Notes: a model not told the origin generated them from the sequence alone. A stretch of DNA of 48,512 nucleotides from Gemmatimonadota bacterium (GCA_028287305.1 JAQBPX010000003.1:1-48512); one strand, 5' to 3'. Positions 1-8,261 are shown, numbered from the stretch's first letter. Made by a program: numbers and translations.

Positions 1-288
1 GAGCGGCCCGCGCGCCCGGAACGCCCTGCGCGCGTGGAGCGACCCGCGCGATCCGAGCGCCCGGCGACTCCCGCGGTCGTGGAGCCCACCGTGAGTGCCG
101 AGGTGGTGCAAGCGCCGCTGGAGGAGCCGGCAGCGGATGGTGCGCAGGCACCGATCGATTCGGGCGAGAGTGCGGACAAGCGCCCGCCGCGCCGCCGCGG
201 ACGCCGTGGTGGACGCCGCAATCGCGGTGGGCCCGCTCGCGGCGGGGAACAGCAGTCCGCCGGCGACGACGCGCCGGGTGACGCCTGA
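1..288 (+). CDS. C-terminal tail of an Arg/Gly-rich protein (5' truncated)
   Basis: The reading frame is open from the first base of the window to a TGA that overlaps the metG start codon (TGATG), so this is the 3' end of a longer gene translationally coupled to metG. The visible ~95 residues are low complexity: repeats of ERPAR type, an acidic Ala/Pro/Glu stretch, then a basic cluster RRRGRRGGRRNRGG. Such Arg/Gly tails are common on RNA-associated proteins. A PSP1-domain (RicT-like) protein is one possibility for a gene upstream of metG, but no domain of it is visible here, so the product is left unnamed. Confidence 0.6.
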   Translation, partial: ERPARPERPARVERPARSERPATPAVVEPTVSAEVVQAPLEEPAADGAQAPIDSGESADKRPPRRRGRRGGRRNRGGPARGGEQQSAGDDAPGDA

Positions 289-1841
289 TGTCGAAGTTCT
301 ACCTCACCACCGCCATCGACTACGCGAACGGCGACCCGCACATCGGGCACGCATACGAGAAAATCGGGGCGGATGCCATCGCGCGGTATTTCCGCATGCG
401 CGGCGACGAGGTGCACTTCTGCATCGGCATGGACGAGCATGGGCAGAAGGTGGCGCAGACGGCCGCGGAGCTCGGACGCACGCCGCAGGAGCAGGTGGAC
501 GAGGTCGCCGAGCGCTTCCAGGCGATGTGGGCGGCGCTCAACATCTCGAACGATCAGTTCATGCGCACCACCGACAGGCAGCACAAGGCCGGGGTGCGCG
601 CGCTGATCAAGCGCATCTTCGACAACAACCCCGACGACTTCTACGAGAAGTCGTACGAGGGGCGCTACTGCGTGGGCTGCGAGTCGTTCAAGCCGGACTC
701 GGAGATCGTGGACGACAAGTGCGTGCTGCACCCCACGCGCACGCTCGAGTGGGTGACGGAGCGCAACTGGTTCTTTCGCCTCTCGAAGTACGAGGGCTTC
801 CTCCGCCGCCTCATCACGGAGCGTAAGGAGTTCCTCCGCCCCGACAGCCGCCGCAACGAGATGCTCGCGCTCCTCGACCAGGGGCTCGAGGACATCTCCG
901 CCAGCCGCTCGCGCTTCACGTGGGGCGTTCCCTTCCCGTCGCCGCTCTCGAACGGCGAGACGCAGACGATGTACGTGTGGTTCGACGCACTGCCGAACTA
1001 CCTGACCGCCACCGGCTTTCCCGACGCGCCGTACAAGGAGCGCTGGCCGGCGCAGCTGCACGTGGTGGGCAAGGACATCAACCGGTTCCACAGCATCGTC
1101 TGGCCGGCCTTGCTGCAGGCCGCGGAAGTCACGCTTCCGGAGCAGGTATGGGTGCACGGCTTCGTGAACTTCGCCGGCGAGCGCTTCAGCAAGTCCTCGG
1201 GCGTGAAGCTCGACATGCAGGAAGCCATCTCTCGCTACGGAGCCGACGCGCTTCGCTACTTCCTGCTGCGCGAAGTGCCGTTCGACACCGACGGCAACTT
1301 CTCGTGGGAGCGTTTCGAGGAGCGCTACAACTCCGACCTGGCGAACTCGCTTGGCAACCTGTCGAGCCGGGTGACGGCCATGGTCGAGAAGTTCTGCGCG
1401 GGCGTGGTGCCGGCTGGAAGCGCGAACGAGATAGATCGCGCGGACGCCGAGGACCTCGCGAAGTATCACGCCGCCATGGATGGCAGCCGCGGCTACCTGC
1501 TGCACGAGGCGCTGCACCACGTGTTCGCCTGCGCGTATCGCGGCAATGAGTACGTCCAGCTCTCGAAGCCGTGGGCGCTGGCGAAGGCCGGCGACGACGA
1601 ATCGATGGCCCGGCTGCAGCAAGTACTGGCGGCGCTCATTCGCAACATCGCGCGGCAGGCCGTGTTGCTCTACCCGTTCATGCCGCTCAAGTCGCAGGCG
1701 CTCTGGACGAGCCTGGGCGGTCCCGGCCAGGTGAGCTCGCAGTGCTTCGCGTCGCTTGCGCTGCTGGACGTCACCGGCTGGAAGGTGTCGAAGGGGGAGA
1801 GCCTGTTTCCTAAAGCGGGGGCTGAGGAGAGCGGGGGCTGA
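288..1841 (+). CDS. metG: Methionine--tRNA ligase
   Basis: Charges tRNA-Met with methionine in the cytoplasm; class Ia synthetase. The HIGH signature is seen as PHIGHAYEKI near residues 17-26, and the KMSKS loop as ERFSKSSGVKLD near residue 300. The CP domain has a CVGC knuckle near residue 125 followed by KCVLHP, the single-knuckle arrangement known from Thermus-type enzymes. At 517 residues it stops after the anticodon-binding helices and lacks the C-terminal tRNA-binding (OB-fold) extension of longer MetG proteins. The ATG overlaps the upstream stop by one base. The last residues (EESGG) and the TGA lie inside a repeat that recurs near 32.95 kb, so the native C-terminus may have been altered. 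Confidence 0.97.
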   Translation: MSKFYLTTAIDYANGDPHIGHAYEKIGADAIARYFRMRGDEVHFCIGMDEHGQKVAQTAAELGRTPQEQVDEVAERFQAMWAALNISNDQFMRTTDRQHKAGVRALIKRIFDNNPDDFYEKSYEGRYCVGCESFKPDSEIVDDKCVLHPTRTLEWVTERNWFFRLSKYEGFLRRLITERKEFLRPDSRRNEMLALLDQGLEDISASRSRFTWGVPFPSPLSNGETQTMYVWFDALPNYLTATGFPDAPYKERWPAQLHVVGKDINRFHSIVWPALLQAAEVTLPEQVWVHGFVNFAGERFSKSSGVKLDMQEAISRYGADALRYFLLREVPFDTDGNFSWERFEERYNSDLANSLGNLSSRVTAMVEKFCAGVVPAGSANEIDRADAEDLAKYHAAMDGSRGYLLHEALHHVFACAYRGNEYVQLSKPWALAKAGDDESMARLQQVLAALIRNIARQAVLLYPFMPLKSQALWTSLGGPGQVSSQCFASLALLDVTGWKVSKGESLFPKAGAEESGG

Positions 1842-1910
1842 GGAAAAAAGGGGCTGAGGGGCTGGGGACTGAACCTGCAGTCCCCAGCCCCTCAGCCCCT
1901 CAGCTCCTCA
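1815..1910. repeat. Palindromic repeat overlapping the metG stop codon
   Basis: A CGGGGGCTGAGG unit occurs twice (1815-1826 and 1832-1843); the metG TGA at 1839-1841 is inside the second unit. It continues into a perfect 21-bp inverted repeat (arms 1850-1870 and 1879-1899, 8-base loop). A closely similar sequence lies at 32943-33015 after an unrelated gene, so this is a dispersed repeat and not only a local hairpin. Confidence 0.85.
1844..1899 (-). terminator. Probable lemA-side terminator within the palindrome
   Basis: Read on the minus strand, downstream of lemA, the 21-bp hairpin is followed at once by six T residues (the A-run at 1844-1849). This fits an intrinsic terminator for lemA. 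On the plus strand there is no T-run, so it is less likely to terminate metG by this mechanism. Confidence 0.6.
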
Positions 1911-1919
1911 CACCCGCCG

Positions 1920-2531
1920 CTACGGCGACTTCGTCGCCGGAGCGGCCGGCGCCGCCGGCGCCGGCTTCGAGAAGTCCACCGTCGGCGCCTCGCGCGAGCC
2001 CGGGCTCGAGACCTCGAAGTACTTCCGCTCCTTGGCGCCCGTCACCTTTGCGGTGAGCACCGTGGGGAACGTCCGGATGGTGCTGTTGTACTGGCGTACC
2101 GCCTCGTTGTAATCTCCGCGTGCCGTCGCGATGCGGTTCTCCGTGCCCGTCAGCTCATCCTGTAGCTGGCGGAAGCCCTGGTCGGCCTTCAACTCCGGAT
2201 ACGCCTCGGAGATCGCGAGCAGCCGGCCGAGCGCGGAGCCGAACGTCGCATTCGCATCCGCCATCTGCGTGGGGTCGTGCGACTGCACTGCGCCGAGCAG
2301 GCCGGCGCGCGCATTGGCGATGTTGGTGAACACCGCTTCCTCGTGCGTGGCGTAGCCCTTCACCGTGCTCACCAGGTTGGGCACCAGGTCAGCGCGGCGC
2401 TGCAGCATGACCTCGATCTGCCCCTGTGCAGCATTGGCCTGCTCGTCGAGCTTCTGGATGCTGTTGTAGCCGCAGGCAGAGGTCAGGGACGTGAGCAGGG
2501 TGAGCGCTACCGCGAGCCAGCGTCGTGTCAT
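1920..2531 (-). CDS. lemA: LemA family lipoprotein
   Basis: LemA proteins are membrane-anchored, mostly alpha-helical proteins of unknown biochemical role. The 203-residue product starts with a hydrophobic signal ending in LTSAC, which looks like a lipobox, so it is probably a lipoprotein. The family signature follows: an RRADLVPNLVSTVKGYA stretch near residues 46-62, then HEEAVFTNIANARAG. The C-terminal ~20 residues are Ala/Pro-rich and disordered. It lies downstream of a nucleotidyltransferase-like gene and a TPM-domain gene on the same strand; LemA and TPM proteins are often encoded together. Length and motifs are normal for the family. Confidence 0.93.
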   Translation of the reverse strand: MTRRWLAVALTLLTSLTSACGYNSIQKLDEQANAAQGQIEVMLQRRADLVPNLVSTVKGYATHEEAVFTNIANARAGLLGAVQSHDPTQMADANATFGSALGRLLAISEAYPELKADQGFRQLQDELTGTENRIATARGDYNEAVRQYNSTIRTFPTVLTAKVTGAKERKYFEVSSPGSREAPTVDFSKPAPAAPAAPATKSP

Positions 2532-2562
2532 TTGTTCCTCGTTCGGGTGATGGGGGTGTCGA

Positions 2563-3075
2563 TCAACTGCCGGAGAAGCTGAGGCGCACTGCGTACTTGC
2601 CGGGCTTCACGCTTCCCGGGGAAAGCTTCCACGCGCGGTTCGCCTTGTCGTTGATGCACTGCGAAACCGCCTTGCCACTCGACGACGACCAGTTGGCGTC
2701 TGCCACGCGCGCGTCGGTCACGCCACCGGCGCCGACGGTGACCGCCACCACCACGTTGCCGTGCAGCGACGGGTCGTTCTTCGCGCCGAACTCGGTGAAG
2801 CAGAAGCGCGAGAAGCCGGACTCACGCTGCACCGCCTCCATCAGCGGCGGCGGCGCCTCGGGCAGCCCAGAGCGCGCCGCGCCTCCACCGGACGGAGTGA
2901 GCTTCACCGGCTTGAAGGTGTCCGGCGCCGCGGGCGGCAGTGAGGTCGCCATCTTCGACAGGTCCACCGCCGTGTCGGGCGCGGCGGCAACCGGCTTCGC
3001 TTCGGGCTTGTCGGACGGGCAGGCCATGACGGCCATCATCAGAAAGGGTACGGCTACGGCGATCGTGCGCTTCAT
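2563..3075 (-). CDS. AgmX/PglI-domain lipoprotein (small)
   Basis: The product is 170 residues with a signal peptide and lipobox-like AVMAC at about residues 15-19, then a Pro/Ala-rich linker. The C-terminal ~80 residues resemble the end of the protein encoded at 4816-5874: both have an FC-aromatic-x-E-aromatic-G block, a DPSL/NPSL stretch, a WS(S/G)S element, a conserved CI-x2-K and a WK motif. This is the AgmX/PglI C-terminal, TonB-like domain described in myxobacterial motility proteins. The paired cysteines probably form a disulfide in the periplasm. With no TM helix it cannot itself couple to an inner-membrane motor, so it may be a partner or competitor of the larger paralog; that is inference. 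Confidence 0.75.
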   Translation of the reverse strand: MKRTIAVAVPFLMMAVMACPSDKPEAKPVAAAPDTAVDLSKMATSLPPAAPDTFKPVKLTPSGGGAARSGLPEAPPPLMEAVQRESGFSRFCFTEFGAKNDPSLHGNVVVAVTVGAGGVTDARVADANWSSSSGKAVSQCINDKANRAWKLSPGSVKPGKYAVRLSFSGS

Positions 3076-3121
3076 CGGACTTGTTCCTCTGCCTTACGGC
3101 CTGGACAGGCTGGGGTTTCTC

Positions 3122-3838
3122 TCAGGCGCCCGTGTAGCGGTCGAGCCAGCCAACGAGCGCCTCCATTCCGCGCACGTACCGAGCAAGGATCTCGCCGGAC
3201 TCGTCGGAGGTGATCTTCCCTTCGCCCTTCGCGTGCGCCACCACCCGCTCGAAGGCCGTAGCCTCGAATCCGGCAGCGCTGGCGACGCTCCGCACGAGCT
3301 CGCCCGCGTCGGTTGCGGGCACCTGGCCGCGCAGCCGCTCCACCGCGCGAAAGACGACGAGGATCGCACTGCGCGACGCCGCCAGGAGCTCCACCTGGCG
3401 CTTCCCGTCGCCACTCGTCGTCAGCACTCCCTGGCGCAGCGCGAGCAGCTTGCCCATCGCCTGGTACTCGAGCTGCAGCCGCAGGTTCTTCGGGTCCACG
3501 GCAACGCCATCGAGCGGCAGCTCGCCCGCCAGCACCCTGTGCCGGTCCAGGATGTCGGCGTACTCCATGGGGAAGATGTCGGCCGAGCCCTTCCACTCGC
3601 TGGTGGTGAGCAGCAGCGGTGCGGGCTGCCCGCCCTCCATCCACGCGCGCGTCACCGCGCCCGCGGCGCGCAGGTGCTCCACGTCGAGCGAGTCGGCGAC
3701 CACGAGCACGTTGTAGTCCGACACGTCCTTCACGAAGTCGGATGTCGCCGCGGAACCGTAGAGCACTACCGCGCGCAGCGCGCTGCCATGTGCGGCGCGC
3801 AGCTGCGTGACGAGTTGGTCGAGCGTCATCTTGGCCAT
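3122..3838 (-). CDS. Nucleotidyltransferase-fold protein, possibly inactive
   Basis: The 238-residue protein has an N-terminal nucleotidyltransferase-like core: VVLYGSAAT near residue 25 matches the GS motif of polymerase-beta-type transferases. The metal-binding DxD that should follow reads DYN (SDYNVLVVAD), so one of the two acidic residues is missing. The rest is helical, rich in Leu/Ala/Arg, and resembles the helical region that follows such domains in kanamycin-nucleotidyltransferase-like proteins. No signal peptide is seen, so it is probably cytoplasmic. It lies between a TPM gene and a lipoprotein gene on the same strand. Substrate unknown; a regulatory or pseudoenzyme role is possible. 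Confidence 0.72.
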   Translation of the reverse strand: MAKMTLDQLVTQLRAAHGSALRAVVLYGSAATSDFVKDVSDYNVLVVADSLDVEHLRAAGAVTRAWMEGGQPAPLLLTTSEWKGSADIFPMEYADILDRHRVLAGELPLDGVAVDPKNLRLQLEYQAMGKLLALRQGVLTTSGDGKRQVELLAASRSAILVVFRAVERLRGQVPATDAGELVRSVASAAGFEATAFERVVAHAKGEGKITSDESGEILARYVRGMEALVGWLDRYTGA

Positions 3839-3878
3839 GGAGACTCTTGAAAAGTGTTCACGGGTTGATCACCTGCGG

Positions 3879-4715
3879 CTACCAGCTTCGCCCTGCCCCG
3901 CCCCCGCCGAATCCACCGCCACCGCCGAATCCGCCGAAGCCGCCACCACCACCGAAACCTCCACCGCCCCCGCTCCATCCACCGCCGCCGCCGCCGAAGC
4001 CGCCGCTGCCCAGCACCAGCGGCAGCATGCCCCCGCCGCCGCATCCACCGCGACGGCCACGGCGACCGCCCCGGCCGATGACGTTGAGGATCACGAACAG
4101 CAGGATGACCCAGAAGAAGGGCGGGATGCCCCGGCCGCTGCGGCGACCCGTCGGAACTTCCTGCGCCGGAAGGTCGAGCACTCGCGCGTTGGACACCGCG
4201 GTGTCGAGCTCGAAGTGGAACTCGCCGCCGAAGCGCTGCGCCACGCGCAGCGTCATCAGCTCCATGGCCGACCCGTAGTCCTGCTGCTTCATGAACGGGA
4301 TCGCCTCGTCCTGGATGGCGCCGCTCGTCGCGTCGGTGATGAAGCCCTCGGCCCCATATCCCGTCTCGATGCGCGAATAGCCCCGGCCGTCCTTGCTCGT
4401 CTCCTTCGGCACCACGAGGATGATGACGCCGGTGTTCTTCGCCGCGTCGCCCACGTTGCCGGCCTTGCCCACCTTCCAGTCACGGCCGATGGCGCGCGAC
4501 ACGTCGGACGCGTCGCGCCCACCCAGGTCCGGGAGCGTGACCACCACGATCTCACCACCCGATCGCGCCTTCACGTCCTGGATGATGCGCTCGATGCGAG
4601 CCGCGCTTTCCGCGCTCAGCACGTGCGCGAAGTCGTTCACGTATCCCGTGGGAGCCGGGATGGTGACCTGCCCGACCTGCAGCAGGGAGAGTACGCCGAG
4701 GAGTAGGGAGAGCAC
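3879..4715 (-). CDS. TPM-domain membrane protein (YgcG family)
   Basis: The 278-residue product has a signal peptide (about 1-20), a periplasmic TPM domain (about 22-165) starting with the typical GYVNDFAHVLS, and containing GGEIVVVTLPDLGG and NTGVIILVVPKE. A TM helix follows (FFWVILLFVILNVIG), and then a tail that is almost entirely glycine with scattered Phe, Ser and Trp. This is the common layout of YgcG-like proteins, found beside LemA genes here and elsewhere. The TPM fold was linked to phosphatase activity in plants, but the bacterial role is unsettled. The Gly-rich tail creates a long spurious Pro/Ala ORF on the opposite strand. Confidence 0.9.
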   Translation of the reverse strand: MLSLLLGVLSLLQVGQVTIPAPTGYVNDFAHVLSAESAARIERIIQDVKARSGGEIVVVTLPDLGGRDASDVSRAIGRDWKVGKAGNVGDAAKNTGVIILVVPKETSKDGRGYSRIETGYGAEGFITDATSGAIQDEAIPFMKQQDYGSAMELMTLRVAQRFGGEFHFELDTAVSNARVLDLPAQEVPTGRRSGRGIPPFFWVILLFVILNVIGRGGRRGRRGGCGGGGMLPLVLGSGGFGGGGGGWSGGGGGFGGGGGFGGFGGGGGFGGGGAGRSW

Positions 4716-4751
4716 GTGGGAAGCTTAAGCGGTGTGGAGCGGGCAGGGAAA

Positions 4752-4781
4752 CGGGGGGCGACGCTGCGCGTCGGCCCCCCG
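4752..4781 (-). terminator. Hairpin at the end of the ten-gene envelope operon
   Basis: CG-rich inverted repeat with arms 4752-4764 and 4768-4781 and a 3-base loop, located about 35 bases past the stop of the last operon gene on the minus strand and followed by a short T-stretch (TTTCCC). A stable terminator-like hairpin with a weak U tract. Confidence 0.55.
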
Positions 4782-4815
4782 CCCATCACTACGTGTCACC
4801 GGCTCGCCGGTTCCG

Positions 4816-5874
4816 TCACTTCGTGAAGTTGAACGGGAACGAGTAGGTGCCACCACCGGCCGACGAGGAGGGGAACTTCCAGCTCCGGATCTTCCCCTGG
4901 ATGCAGGACTCTGCCTCCGAGGCGCCGGATCCACTCCACGTCCGATTGGTGATGTCCGCGCCCGTCACGCTGCCGCTGCCGGTGAGCGAGATCGCCACCG
5001 TCACCGTGCCAGCGAGCGACGGATTCTGCTTCAGCCCGTACTCCACGTAGCAGAAGCGAAGCTGGGACTCGCGACTGCGCACGAAGGCGCCGAGCTCGGA
5101 GACGTCACGCCCGGGACCGCCGAGCGCTTCCGCTTCCACCACTCGCGGCGGGGCGACGCGAACCGCCGCCCGCGTGATGCCGCCACCGCTGCCCACTCCA
5201 CCGATGCCGCCGCCCCCACCGCCGCCGCCGGTGCCGTCACCGCCACCGAAGCCACCGCGACCTGGCGTGCGCGAGCCCTGTCCGCCCTGGCCATAGCCGA
5301 GCACCGTCTTGCCGCCCGAACCGCCACCGCCGCGACCGCCCTGGCCGCCACCGGTGCCGCCGCTGCCGCTCGCGACATCCACGCCGCGCAGCATGCCGGA
5401 GACGTCGCCGACGAGGCCGCCCGTTCCCGAACCGCTGCCGGTGCCGAATGCATCGCTGATCGCGCCGGTGCTGTTCGTCTCGGTCTTCGAGCCGGGGCGA
5501 CCGGGCTTCGGCTTGCCGCTCGGGCCCGTCTTGCCGGCCGGCTTGTTCACCGGTCCGGGCGCCGCCACCTGCGCCACCTCGCCCTTCTGCTCCACCGGCG
5601 GAGGCGTCGGGGCCTCGACCGGCGGCGGCGTGGTGGGCTCGGCCAGCGTGAGCGTCACCGGCTGTTCGTCGGCGGCGAGCATCGAGGGCGCGGGGAACTT
5701 GAACATGTGCACCAGCAGCAGCCACAGGAGGCCGAGCACCAGCGCCACGCCCCATGACCACATGAGCGCGCGCTGTTCAGGATCGCGAAACTCCCACTTG
5801 AGCGTGCCGTCGAGCGGCCCATCCTTCACGGGCAGCGCGCCGTCAGGCGTCGCGGGTCGAAGTGGACTGGCCAT
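4816..5874 (-). CDS. One-TM AgmX/PglI-domain protein (GltG/GltJ- or TonB-like)
   Basis: The 352-residue protein has a cytoplasmic N-terminus of ~30 residues, one TM helix (about 35-57), a long Pro/Thr then Gly/Ser-rich linker (about 70-250), and a C-terminal AgmX/PglI domain with RFCYVEYGLKQNPSL and the paired Cys. This TonB-like layout suits a protein that spans the periplasm and transmits motion from the TolQR-type motor encoded just upstream; GltG and GltJ (AgmX) of Myxococcus carry such a C-terminal domain. It is the last gene of the operon, one base after the adjacent exbD-type gene. Assignment to Glt rather than to a TonB uptake system rests on operon context. Confidence 0.8.
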   Translation of the reverse strand: MASPLRPATPDGALPVKDGPLDGTLKWEFRDPEQRALMWSWGVALVLGLLWLLLVHMFKFPAPSMLAADEQPVTLTLAEPTTPPPVEAPTPPPVEQKGEVAQVAAPGPVNKPAGKTGPSGKPKPGRPGSKTETNSTGAISDAFGTGSGSGTGGLVGDVSGMLRGVDVASGSGGTGGGQGGRGGGGSGGKTVLGYGQGGQGSRTPGRGGFGGGDGTGGGGGGGGIGGVGSGGGITRAAVRVAPPRVVEAEALGGPGRDVSELGAFVRSRESQLRFCYVEYGLKQNPSLAGTVTVAISLTGSGSVTGADITNRTWSGSGASEAESCIQGKIRSWKFPSSSAGGGTYSFPFNFTK

Positions 5875-5875
5875 G

Positions 5876-6439
5876 TCAGGTCGTCGAGGGTGCAGCAGCG
5901 TCGGCGGGGCCGCCGCTGCGATGCACCTGCAGAGTGATGTTGCGGAAGCCGGCGAGGCGGGCAGTTTGCAGCACGCGCGACAACAGGTCGTAGCGCATGC
6001 TGCGATCGCCCTGGATCGCCAGTGGAACGTCCACCGACTGGTCGGTCGGCGTGCCCTTCAGCTGGCGGATGGAATCCGCCGACGCCTTGAGCGCGGAGTA
6101 GAGCGCCGGCACCACGAGCGGCTGGCCCGGGTTGTCCGAGCGGGCCAGTGCGGCCTGCTGCACGCTCATCACCTGGTGGCCGTTGATCGTGATGTTCGGC
6201 GGCGCGCTGCCGATTGCGAGCGTGAGCTCCTGGCGAGCGGGCGAGCCGACCTGCGAGATGGGCAGCGTGACCCCGTTGGCGACCGGCGTCATCTCGCCGA
6301 TCGTCGCGGTGGCCAGCGAGAAGAAGACGATCGAGACGAAGGTGTCCACCAGCGGCACGAGGTTCAGCTCGACCATGCGGAACTTCGCGAACTGCTGGAT
6401 GCGGCGCAGCTCGCGCGCATGCTGGGCACGTGATGGCAT
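5876..6439 (-). CDS. ExbD/TolR-family protein 2 (AglS/AglQ-like)
   Basis: 187 residues. A short basic cytoplasmic start is followed by a single TM helix near residues 26-46 containing the family's conserved Asp (VELNLVPLVDTFVSIVFF), the residue that carries protons through TolQR/ExbBD/AglRQS channels. The periplasmic domain contains a QLTLAIG-like beta strand pattern and ends with a Gly/Ala/Ser tail. A second ExbD-type gene lies one base upstream; motors with two different TolR-type subunits (AglQ and AglS with AglR) are the hallmark of the myxobacterial gliding motor. Confidence 0.88.
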   Translation of the reverse strand: MPSRAQHARELRRIQQFAKFRMVELNLVPLVDTFVSIVFFSLATATIGEMTPVANGVTLPISQVGSPARQELTLAIGSAPPNITINGHQVMSVQQAALARSDNPGQPLVVPALYSALKASADSIRQLKGTPTDQSVDVPLAIQGDRSMRYDLLSRVLQTARLAGFRNITLQVHRSGGPADAAAPSTT

Positions 6440-6440
6440 C

Positions 6441-6983
6441 TCAGCGTCCTCCCGCCGATGCGACCTGCGTGGCCCGCTCGCGACTGCCGAGCGACACGCC
6501 GGTGTAGTTCGCCTGCTTCACGCGCTCGAGCACGTGCACGATGTCGTCGTACGCGACCGCGTCGTCCGGGACGACGAGGACGTCATTGTTGTCCGGGTAC
6601 TGCTGCTTGATCTGCGCGAGCAGGGTGCCGAGCTGGTCGAGCGACGCGCCGGAGATGCCGTCGATCTCCTGCTTGAAGCCGCCGCCACCCGAGTGCTCCA
6701 CGCGCAGCTTCCCGTCCTGGATCTTGACGGCGAGGATGAGCGTGGAGGTGTCGGGCTGGCCGCCGCTCGCCTTCGCCTGGTCGGCGGTGACCACCACCGG
6801 CGGCAGGGCGAGGTCGAACGCCGTGAGGTTCGACATCGCGGCGCCCGTGTACGTCAGCAGGCTGAAGAACACGATCGACGTGAGCACGTCGACGAGCGGA
6901 ATCAGGTTGATGTTCCCGTGCGCCGTGATGTGCCCGCGCTCTGCGCGCCGCTGCTTCGATCGGTGGAACGCGGAGGAGGCCAT
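6441..6983 (-). CDS. ExbD/TolR-family protein 1 (AglQ/AglS-like)
   Basis: 180 residues, same fold as its neighbour but clearly diverged. The TM helix near residues 23-44 has the channel Asp in NLIPLVDVLTSIVFFS. The periplasmic part ends with a DDAVAYDDIVHVLERVKQ block, the usual ExbD C-terminal helix. It starts six bases after the tolQ-type gene and is one base from the second exbD-type gene, so all three channel subunits are likely made in coupled fashion. Confidence 0.88.
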   Translation of the reverse strand: MASSAFHRSKQRRAERGHITAHGNINLIPLVDVLTSIVFFSLLTYTGAAMSNLTAFDLALPPVVVTADQAKASGGQPDTSTLILAVKIQDGKLRVEHSGGGGFKQEIDGISGASLDQLGTLLAQIKQQYPDNNDVLVVPDDAVAYDDIVHVLERVKQANYTGVSLGSRERATQVASAGGR

Positions 6984-6989
6984 GGTGGC

Positions 6990-7631
6990 TTAGCGGTGAC
7001 CGAGGCGGACGTCGGGACGGTCGATCAGGGCGTTGATGAGGCGCACGGAGAACTCGTCGATCTGCTCGATGATGGTCTCGGACTGGCTGACCAGGTACGA
7101 GTGCGCGATCGAGAGCGGGATCGCCGTGAGCAGGCCGAAGCCCGTGGCGTTCAGCGCGATCGCGATGCCGGTGGCCAGCTTCGCCGAGCGCTCCGCGGCG
7201 GACGCCGAGGCGACGGAGGCGAAGGCGGCGCGCAGGCCGTAGATGGTGCCGAACAGGCCCAGCAGCGTCGCGACGTTCGCGAGCATCGGCAGGTACTGGA
7301 GGCGGCGGGTCAGCTTCGGCAGCACCGAAAGCGCTGCCGCGTCGGCCACGTTCTGCAGCTCGGCTTCCTCGCGCGTGCGGCTGCGCAGGATCAGCAGCCC
7401 CATGTCCGGCAGCGCGGCGGTCGAGCTGGCGCAGAGGCGGATGGCATCATCCACCTTGCCGCCGCGGACCAGCGAGATCACCTGCTCGATGAAGGCGCGC
7501 CCGTTGATCTTGGACTTGACGACGATCGTATAGAACCGCTCGATGAAGATGGCGAGTCCCGTCAGCGCCGCGAGCAGGATGAAGTTCATGATCGGCCCGC
7601 CCAGCTTGTACCACTCAATGATGGTGCTCAT
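6990..7631 (-). CDS. MotA/TolQ/ExbB-family proton channel protein (AglR-like)
   Basis: 213 residues with three TM helices: one near residues 12-32 (GPIMNFILLAALTGLAIFI), and two in the second half (LANVATLLGLFGTIYGLRAAF and ALNATGFGLLTAIPLSIAHSYLV). The glycine-rich GLFGTIYGL and the T-x-FGLLTAIP segment are the signatures of TolQ/ExbB proteins that surround the two TolR/ExbD helices and harness proton flow. It is separated from the upstream secreted-protein gene by 38 bases and is followed by two exbD-type genes. AglR is the Myxococcus counterpart suggested by the operon content. Confidence 0.92.
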   Translation of the reverse strand: MSTIIEWYKLGGPIMNFILLAALTGLAIFIERFYTIVVKSKINGRAFIEQVISLVRGGKVDDAIRLCASSTAALPDMGLLILRSRTREEAELQNVADAAALSVLPKLTRRLQYLPMLANVATLLGLFGTIYGLRAAFASVASASAAERSAKLATGIAIALNATGFGLLTAIPLSIAHSYLVSQSETIIEQIDEFSVRLINALIDRPDVRLGHR

Positions 7632-7669
7632 GCGTCTTGATTCTCCCTAGGGGTGCGTGATGATGAACT

Positions 7670-8251
7670 TCAGGGCTTGGGGGCAGGGACCGTGCCGGGC
7701 CGTGCCTTGCTCGTGTCAGCTTTCGTCGAGTCGGCCTTCACCTTGGGCGTGACCACCCGCGGCTTGGGACACCACCAGCGCGGCGTGCACCAGCGCTCCT
7801 GCACGATCGCCATCGGCCGCTCGACCACCGGTGCAACCGTCGCCGGCCTGGGCGCCGTGCTCACCGCGGGCGCCGCAGGCTTGGGCGGCACGATCAGGTC
7901 GCGGTTGAGCGCCACCACGATCGGCTCGCCCCCCCCGCTACTCGCCCCGCCCGTCACCCCGGTGCCGCTCGTGTCCATTGCGAGCGACGTGCCGCCCAGG
8001 GTCCCGTCCCTCCGCACGATCGCGTAACCCGGCAGGATGGACGGCCAGAAGTCGTGGTCGTAGAACGCCGGCACGAGCACGCGGCGGTCGTAGGCCGGCA
8101 CCTCGCGCGGGCGCACCGTCACCACCTGCGGCGTGGGCACCTGCCCGCGGATCTCGATCGGCGCCTGGCGCCGCTTGGCTGGCTGCTGCGCGGCAAGCGC
8201 CGCGGGGAGCATCAGCACCCCGCACAGCATGGGAATCGCGTGAATCTTCAT
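7670..8251 (-). CDS. Small secreted protein of the envelope operon (unknown)
   Basis: 193 residues from the second of two adjacent ATGs; GAGGAG lies six bases before it, and MMKIHAIPMLCGVLMLPAAL gives a clear signal peptide ending in ALAAQ. The mature part has a basic stretch, then PAFYDHDFWPSILPGYAIVRRDG, a Gly/Ser segment and a C-terminal Pro/Lys/Ala region. I do not recognise the family. Its position between the TPR genes and the motor genes is that of the nfsF/gltF-type small genes in myxobacterial clusters, but no sequence similarity is claimed. Confidence 0.75.
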   Translation of the reverse strand: MKIHAIPMLCGVLMLPAALAAQQPAKRRQAPIEIRGQVPTPQVVTVRPREVPAYDRRVLVPAFYDHDFWPSILPGYAIVRRDGTLGGTSLAMDTSGTGVTGGASSGGGEPIVVALNRDLIVPPKPAAPAVSTAPRPATVAPVVERPMAIVQERWCTPRWWCPKPRVVTPKVKADSTKADTSKARPGTVPAPKP

Positions 8252-8261
8252 CATTGGCTCC

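Noticed and set aside
5876-7631. TolQ/TolR genes as a Tol-Pal or ExbBD-TonB system
   Set aside because: No tolB, pal or transporter gene is in the operon, there are two different TolR-type subunits, and the neighbours are barrels, TPR proteins and an AgmX-domain protein; kept only as the alternative.
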